Source: Acorus gramineus (taxonomy: Eukaryota; Streptophyta; Magnoliopsida; Acorales; Acoraceae). Taken from it: a stretch of DNA of 64,000 bases. Position numbers and translations under genes: made by a program. This document shows, piece by piece, positions 57,983-64,000 of the stretch. The notes beneath the pieces were generated by a model that did no database searches, was not told where the DNA came from, and saw nothing but the letters and a program-made list of their open reading frames with translations. How positions within the stretch are numbered: position 1 is the first letter of the stretch; every line of letters starts with the position of its first letter. The DNA lies in contig CM060847.1 of the NCBI GenBank assembly GCA_030737835.1, positions 9,128,704 to 9,192,703 on the forward strand, written 5' to 3'.

Positions 57983-60241
57983 ATGGAAACCCTACCATCG
58001 TCAATGGCGGATGAAACCCCCAACGGCGTCTCCGTCGTCGGAGCAGCGATGGAGAACGGGAAGCTCACTGAAACCCTAGAAAGCCGGACTGGTCGCATCG
58101 AGGTTTGCCTGGTCGGCGAGCGCGTGAATGGCATCGACGGATCTGATTCGACTCCGCCTGACGAGAATGGAAAGGGAGATGGACTGTTGGGGGCTTTCGG
58201 GACCATCGAAGTGGCTTTGATCGATGAGAGCGCGAGAGGGGTTGACATCAATGGCTCTGGTTCGATTAATGACGAGCACAGCGAGGAGAGGGTCTTCGTC
58301 CCCGGAGACCTCGTGTGGGGGAGGAAAAAGAAGCACACGTGGTGGCCGGGGAGGGTCCACGACCCTTCCGACGCGTCGGAGCAAGCTGAGAGGGTCACAC
58401 ACGACGACGACGGTCTCCTCGTCGCCTTCTTCGACGGGACCTTCGCATGGTGCGACCCTTCGCAGCAGCTCAAACCGTTCGTTGAGGGGTTTGCACAGAT
58501 GTCGAGGCAGAGCGGCTCGAAGCGGTTCACTAAGGCCTTGGATGCCGCGCTGGAGGAGCTCGCGAGGTCGGCCGAGTCGGAGATGTCCTGTGCTTGCATT
58601 CCGGAGCTTCTGAAACGGATGGTTCGAAATGCTGGGATCAGAGAAGGGTCTGTCGCTCCTTGCAGTCTGATTGATGGGTTGTTTGATTCGGAGGTTTTCG
58701 TCGAGAAGCTCCGCGTGATTGCTTGTGATGTTAGTGTTTGCGATCGCGTGGAAGCTTCAGTTCTTTGGGGGCGGCTCTCTGCGTTGTATTGTTATAGTGG
58801 TTTTGGCCGATTGACGGGGTGTGGTTGGTATCAGGCCGTTATGGACCAGCCGTTCAATGAGGTCGAGGTTGAAGAGGAGGACCTCCATGAAAGGAAGAAC
58901 CGTAGCATGGCGGAATTGATTGCGGAGATGGATGTTGAACTCGGAAATCACAGCAATGATGATTTCTCGGATGGACCAACTTTTAATAAGAAGAAGAATA
59001 AGAAGGAAAAGGAGAAGGAGAAAAGGAAGGATACGGAGGAGCCTGAAATGGGTGCTGAAGGAGGAGGTGGAGGAGAAGAAGAGGAAGGGGAGATTTGGTT
59101 GAGTGGGTCAAGGAAGCGGAAGCGGAGCAAGTACTTGTCATATCCTTATACGAATGTTGGCCATTACCAGAAGAAAAGTTGGATACCTGGTGATGATTCA
59201 GAGGGGAAGGAGAAGAAATTAAGGAAGCGTCTGAGGGTCTCCTCCCCTTCTTCGGTTCCTCGTCGAATGGAGGGTCAGAACATGGGGGTGCCACCCATTG
59301 CGAAATGCAGTGGAGAGTCATTCCATAATAAGAGACGAAAGGGTCAAGTGGGTGGTGGTGATGGGTTTGAGGGAATTGAGGGATTTGAGGAGGATAGGAA
59401 ATCGGTGGATAAAATGCTCGTGAAGATGCGAACAACTGCTCTGAATGTTTGGTATCTGAAGCAGGACTCCGCCTCGGATTCAGTGAGGGGATTCTTTGAG
59501 AAATTCAGGAGCTTAGCTTACAGTGGGGACACGGATTCCAAGGCAAGCAAGAAAGATGTTTCTGGTTTGTCTGGTAAGAAGAAGAAGAAGAGGAGTCCAG
59601 TTCCTCTCACAGAGGTGGTGCCCGTTGAAAACGAGGTTAAGCAGAAGAAACCGAGAAGAGCAGAGAAGGGAGAAGGGGAGACAGATGGAGATAGCCCGGC
59701 GGCACTCCTTATGACATTCGCCCCCAGTATCACACTGCCTTCAAAAGAGGATCTCATTGAGATGTTTAGTAAATTAGGTGAGTTGAATGAATCTGAGACG
59801 GAGGTGCTGAAGGATTCAGGCTGTGCCCGTGTTGTGTTTCGGAAGAGCTCTTGTGCAGAAGTTGCCTACAATGGAGCAGATAAAATCGGGTCTTTCGAAC
59901 CTGGGGCTGTTAGTTATCGTTTGAGGTATCTCTCCAGCAATAATTCCCATCTGGAGATGGCTGGTGGTGGCAGTTGCAATGGCGGTGAATCAAAGGTGGA
60001 GGAAGAGAAGGCATTGAATGCTGTGGTGAAGAAGAAGCCACAGTTGGAGTCTATCAGGGAGAAACTCCAGATGATGATGAATATTCTGGAGGATCCGCAC
60101 CACGGGAAGGTGGGAACCAACGAAGGGGAGCTTTCTCCGGGAGCAAAGGAGAAGCTGGTGAAGGAGATGAAGGGACTGCTTAAGAAGGTACACAAACTCC
60201 CTGGACCCTCCACTTCTACTATTACTGATGCTTCTGCTTAG
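57983..60241 (+). CDS. PWWP domain-containing protein (plant PDP-like)
   Basis: Intronless, 752 residues. The PWWP domain starts at about residue 104 (VFVPGDLVWGRKKK, TWWPGRVHD, LLVAFFDGTFAWC) and runs to ~185. Such domains bind methylated histone tails or DNA. A charged middle follows, with a KKKNKKEKEKEKRK stretch, acidic GGEEEEGE, and the basic motif RKRKRSKYLSYPY. That motif resembles the KYLSPPY motif of plant PDP proteins. Near residues 576-650 is an RRM-like segment (LLMTFAPSITLPSKEDLIEM, GCARVVFRKSS, VSYRLRYLS), also typical of this family. The C-terminus has Lys-rich helices. Nuclear chromatin work is expected; in Arabidopsis PDP proteins act with MSI-type histone chaperones in flowering control. 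The exact orthologue is uncertain. Confidence 0.88.
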   Translation: METLPSSMADETPNGVSVVGAAMENGKLTETLESRTGRIEVCLVGERVNGIDGSDSTPPDENGKGDGLLGAFGTIEVALIDESARGVDINGSGSINDEHSEERVFVPGDLVWGRKKKHTWWPGRVHDPSDASEQAERVTHDDDGLLVAFFDGTFAWCDPSQQLKPFVEGFAQMSRQSGSKRFTKALDAALEELARSAESEMSCACIPELLKRMVRNAGIREGSVAPCSLIDGLFDSEVFVEKLRVIACDVSVCDRVEASVLWGRLSALYCYSGFGRLTGCGWYQAVMDQPFNEVEVEEEDLHERKNRSMAELIAEMDVELGNHSNDDFSDGPTFNKKKNKKEKEKEKRKDTEEPEMGAEGGGGGEEEEGEIWLSGSRKRKRSKYLSYPYTNVGHYQKKSWIPGDDSEGKEKKLRKRLRVSSPSSVPRRMEGQNMGVPPIAKCSGESFHNKRRKGQVGGGDGFEGIEGFEEDRKSVDKMLVKMRTTALNVWYLKQDSASDSVRGFFEKFRSLAYSGDTDSKASKKDVSGLSGKKKKKRSPVPLTEVVPVENEVKQKKPRRAEKGEGETDGDSPAALLMTFAPSITLPSKEDLIEMFSKLGELNESETEVLKDSGCARVVFRKSSCAEVAYNGADKIGSFEPGAVSYRLRYLSSNNSHLEMAGGGSCNGGESKVEEEKALNAVVKKKPQLESIREKLQMMMNILEDPHHGKVGTNEGELSPGAKEKLVKEMKGLLKKVHKLPGPSTSTITDASA

Positions 60242-60818
60242 GTTGACATGTTGAGGTAGATGTTTGGTTCTAACAAATGCTCTGTTTGTTTGCTTTTTTC
60301 TTTTCTTTTTTCCTTTTATTATGTTGGGTAGTTTAGGATTTGGTGGTGTTCTATTGTAGTTGTTTGTCATGGGTTAGTGAGCAAGTAGGTTTTTGATAGA
60401 GAATAGGCTTTTAGTAGTTGAGAGGAGGAGCTGGAACTTGTTTTCTATGTTGTGCTGATAAAGCCTTATAGAGAAGGTGTATGCACATAGCTCTGCTTTT
60501 TTTAACTATTATGATTCCTGTGAATAGTCAGAGCTGTTTTGCGGGGCTGATTTATCATATATGATAATCATAGCATTGGCTGCCTGATTTTAGGGGGCCA
60601 TCCTCACTTTGAGACAATGACTTCGCCCATTATTGGGGTGGGTGTGTGGGTGAAATGTTTTTGTTTAGATTTGTTGACAAGTGCCTGAGTCATTATGTTG
60701 CAATTGCATGCCCCTCGATGGAGCTGTGAGATTTTATTTTATTTTTTGTCAGTACTGTGATTTTATTGGGTGGTGTTACACATTATTATATACAGCCTCA
60801 TCTACACTTTTTTTGTTT
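60242..60818. other. 3' flank of the PWWP gene
   Basis: T-rich DNA expected to contain the 3' UTR (the stop is at 60239-60241). No separate gene is seen. Confidence 0.6.
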
Positions 60819-60826
60819 TTCTATTT

Positions 60827-61448
60827 AGGGATGGCAACGGGACAGGTTTGGTTAATACCAATCTCAAACCCGCTAATAAAATATTGTCCCAAACCCATCT
60901 CAAACCCATGGCGGGTTTGATTTTTTTTTTATCCCAACGGGTTTTCAAAGAACTTAAACCCGCTCCGTCCCATCCCATTTAGAAGGAAACGAAATTAAGA
61001 ATCTCAATTTTTTTAAAAAAATTTATTCTTTTTCAGATTATAAACTAAATATATATCTTATATAATATTAACATGTTTAAGTATTTTATCAATTGTAATA
61101 ATAACAATTATAGTAATATATGATGGGTTATTTTTACTTATATATCATATTAATTCTGATGATATAAGTTATTTAAACGGAGTATAACGGGGCGGGGCGG
61201 GTTTTGCTTTTGAATCCCAAACCTGTCTTTATCGGGTTTTGGGATGGGTTTTTACCCTCTTTGGGCTTTCACTTTGATTTATACAAAGGTGAAAGCCAAT
61301 CTTTTCTTCAAAAAAAAATAAAAATATCTTCATCGGGTTGAGACGGGTTGGGTTCAAGTTCGATATTTAGGGGACCAAACCCATCCCCATAGGGTCAGGT
61401 CGGGGTGTGGCGGGTTTCCCATTTATCTCGTCTTATTGCTATCTCTAC
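60827..61448. mobile_element. hAT-like MITE with exact 8-bp target duplication
   Basis: Flanked by TTCTATTT at 60819-60826 and 61449-61456. Left end AGGGATGGCAACGGGACAGG; right end, reverse complement, GTAGAGATAGCAATAAGACG. Sub-terminal regions are full of CGGGTTT/AAACCCG words on both sides of an AT-rich core. 622 bp, no transposase. The 8-bp duplication and GGGATGGCAAC end fit non-autonomous hAT elements of plants. Confidence 0.72.
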
Positions 61449-61635
61449 TTCTATTTGTTAGATGAAACATGAGATTTTTTGTTTGGATAATGCTGGTGCA
61501 GTCTCCACATGTTTTGATTTTCTTTAAGGTGTCATACAATGAAGTGTGCACTTTCATATAAAAATAAAGAATATAATTCAATGAATTGTGCATGCAGTAT
61601 ACCCACTTAAAATAAAGTACATAATTCAATGAAGT
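61449..61635. other. Short interval with a decayed repeat
   Basis: GTGCAGTCTCCACATGTTTTG and AATATAATTCAATGAATTGTG recall words seen near 55.6 and 62.1 kb, suggesting another old dispersed repeat. No gene. Confidence 0.4.
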
Positions 61636-61955
61636 TTTTGATTGTTTGGTTGATCATAAATTAGTTATGGATAAAAAGTGAATAATACGTGGATAATGAT
61701 TTATAAAAAAATAAAAAAAATATTTGACATGTGGGTCCCCTGGTGACAGGTGATTTGACATGTAGACTCTCTTATAATAGTAGAATAGATTAGGTAAAAT
61801 AACACAATTCCAGAGAGATATTAGAATATCAAAACTAGCTTATTTCCACCTATTCTAACAAAATTTACCCAACTATTTCTTACAAACAAACATCTTTTTG
61901 GAGCTTATTCACCCCATTCCAACTTATTACACATCTATTCTTCTACCCAAACATG
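61636..61955 (-). mobile_element. MITE, family 1 (copy G)
   Basis: Left end GATTGTTTGGTTGATC, right end CTACCCAAACATGGGC. Interior in reverse sense to copy A: TTGACATGTGGGTCCCC, ATTTGACATGTAGACTC, AAAACTAGCTTATTTCC. About 320 bp, shorter than the others. Confidence 0.55.
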
Positions 61956-64000
61956 GGCTCAAGGGTGAACTGATGATACACTCAGTCATTCTTATGATGA
62001 TACACTCAAGTCATTCATGTTGTCCTAACCTTGTATATATATTCTCTAATCTAGCATATAGTATATACTAAGTTAGGACAAATATAAAAAGGCATGCATT
62101 CAATTCATTTGAGTACATGCTATTTTTTGTAATGGTATGTTTTTCATTAGATAATTATATATCTTCAAAAAAAATTAAAACATGTTGGGACTGCCAAAAT
62201 GACTGCAGGAATGACTATCGCTAATGTTTTCCTTCTTTTGATTGGTGCGTGGAGAACCAGTGGCCCATGCATGTGTGAGGACTGTGCAGGTTCTTCAAGC
62301 ACCCTTTCCCTTTCTCATCAGATTATATGATTTAAGCATCTTGTTCAGATCATTTTTATATTATCTGCTTTGTTTTGGTAGTTAAGTGTTCTTTTTCCCC
62401 TCGATAAATCTTATCCTAACAGCAGGATTAAGTCTTATTCTATTAGCTGATTGAGAAGGTATGATTTGGGCATCTGGTTCAGATTCTCCAGTCATGGAAA
62501 ATCAGATAATCTTTGTGCTTCTTTTATTTTTATATTATTGTTTGCATGGATGGCAGGAGTAAATCTTATTCTATTATCTGATTGACTGTGACCAAGCTTG
62601 ACTTCTTGCTCACATCTACACATTTGATTAAAGGATCAACAAATCCAACTTGGATGCGCTTAGAAATGATCATCCATCAAATAAAAAGTTGGAGCTCAGA
62701 ATTTACAGTTTTAAATTAAAAGTTAAGCCATTCATTCACACTCAGATGGTTTTTTTTTTTTTTGGAAGACTGAAATGCACATGTGTCCCCTTCCACACTC
62801 CACAGACACCAAATCAATTATTTTTCCCACTTGAGAACCTAAGCAGAGCTAAAACAGAATTGCTAGAATCCAAGATAAAAATAATCAACAGACAGGTTTT
62901 TATATATTCCATCACCAGTGCACACCCTTTAGCATGCCTTCTTGACCAATTCTTTGGCCCCCTCCAATCCCAGATTTCTTTTTCACCCCATCAAAATTAA
63001 GTTTCACATTAAATCTTCTCTACCTTCTTCTCGACCTTTATATAATGTATATATATTGGGGGGGGGGGGGGTTTGTGTGTGCTAGTTGAATGATTTGTTG
63101 GGTTGATGTCTTGCATTTTTCTGTCACTGGACACTAAGGAAGAACTGCACACAAAAGAGGACTGTACACTCTTACACCTACGGTTGACTGCCCCAACATC
63201 TGATTTTTTATCGTACATGTTTTGGTATAGTTTTGTGATTTCAATTATATGGGGTAGTTATCTAATAATTTATGTATGATATAAATATTTTTTTTATGAG
63301 TTTGTGTTTTTTAGTAGAAATAATATCTAATGGTATCCATGGCCATGGATGAGATTGCCAGTGTGGTGATGAGTTCACCCCCTTGAAGGGGGTGTGCCTG
63401 TCTACGTGACATACCATCATGCAGGGGCGGACCCAACAATTAGTTGGGCTGTAGTCCGACCCAGATTTTGTTAGAAAAAATCCAAAATATTCTTACCATG
63501 CAAACCTACATTTACCCTACTTGAACCTCCCTTTTCAGTATGTCATGAAGATTTTGATTTAGTCTTGTATTCTTTTATTTTTTTTTTCAATTCATTAAGT
63601 GTGTTTTGTTTTGTTTTTCTTGCTTATTTAGGGTGATTGGATCAGATTAATCAATGGATGAGTGTATGCTTGATGAGTGGATGTTGATGGATTGTTTTAT
63701 GAAGGATGGGATTTTTATTTTTTAAAGATTTTATTGTTTTTTTTTTTTTAACTAGATTTATTTTATTTCAGAAAAAGTGAAATTTTAATATTTTATCTCA
63801 TCTTCAATTGTTTATTCCTTTATTTTTGTGTTTGTTTTTGTTTTTCTTCCTTTCCTTGGATTGTTTAGAATTAGTGGATTTAGTTTTAAATTCTTTTTTA
63901 TATAACATGTTTTGTTTGGATGAGTTTTTATTTTTGGAATGTCTTTTTATGTGGGTTATAATTTTAGATTCTTGACTAGACTCTGATTATGATTTTATTT
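61956..64000. other. Intergenic to the right edge, no gene recognised
   Basis: Two similar words near 62410 and 62550 (TAAGTCTTATTCTATTAGCTG and TAAATCTTATTCTATTATCTG) suggest a small local duplication. A G-run lies at 63059-63070. At 63424 the words GGGGCGGACCCAACAATTAG may be the end of a dispersed repeat whose other end is not in the window. The ORF at 62650-63000 is not convincing. Confidence 0.5.

Noticed and set aside
57895-58599. 234-codon ORF antisense to the PWWP gene
   Set aside because: Shadow frame of the GC-rich 5' part of the PWWP gene.

Overview
The window is nuclear DNA from a flowering plant. It carries intron-rich plant genes with GT-AG introns, a plastid-targeted ribosomal protein and a plastid-targeted aspartate carbamoyltransferase, plant-only families (R2R3-MYB, F-box/DUF295, DUF220), and AT-rich intergenic DNA packed with short non-autonomous DNA transposons and SINE-like repeats. 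Codon use in the L12 gene is GC-rich, which would fit a monocot or early-diverging angiosperm, but I cannot name a species. I saw no retrovirus-like, LTR or other capsid-bearing element and no CRISPR, rRNA or tRNA gene.

Layout. 1-1681 (-): 5' part of a meiotic topoisomerase VIB-like gene (MTOPVIB), running off the left edge. 3488-4052: Mutator-like element with long inverted ends and a GC-rich cargo. 5729-7488 (+): aspartate carbamoyltransferase, 5 exons. 10.07-11.29 kb: tRNA-derived SINE and nested MITEs. 12121-13391 (+): subgroup-19-like R2R3-MYB factor, 3 exons. 16.3-17.2 kb: MITE and a ~90-100 bp tandem repeat. 17382-17715: broken two-pore K+ channel fragment, cut off by an inverted copy (17716-19379) of the DNA lying downstream of PANK2. 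19417-22993: a near-perfect 3.6-kb palindrome holding two head-to-head 3' halves of an F-box/DUF295 gene. 23.3-26.6 kb: hAT-like MITE, another MITE, and a second inverted-end element with a GC-rich ORF. 27859-41731 (+): full 22-exon PANK2 (pantothenate kinase fused to a DUF89 phosphatase domain). 41746-43544: source copy of the inverted repeat. 43650-45110 (-): intact F-box/DUF295 gene. 46876-47870: direct copy of the last PANK2 exon and its downstream DNA, split by a MITE. 48059-50265 (-): DUF220 gene, 5 coding exons. 52481-53030: 5' half of an F-box/DUF295 pseudogene. 53426-53968 (+): plastid ribosomal protein L12, single exon. 56366-56715 (-): broken CTNNBL1-like fragment. 57983-60241 (+): intronless PWWP-domain protein. 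60.8-64 kb: hAT-like MITE, another MITE, AT-rich DNA.

The functional genes are unrelated housekeeping or regulatory genes (pyrimidine synthesis, CoA synthesis, plastid translation, chromatin, meiosis, transcription), with no sign of co-regulation. The unusual part is structural: PANK2 is flanked by inverted repeats 22 kb apart, its terminal exon is duplicated downstream with an abrupt change in identity, and F-box/DUF295 sequence occurs as one intact gene, one 5' half and two 3' halves. The two 3' halves form a potential long hairpin with a ~30-nt loop, the strongest candidate here for an unusual system (a possible small-RNA source) or, failing that, an assembly artefact to exclude.
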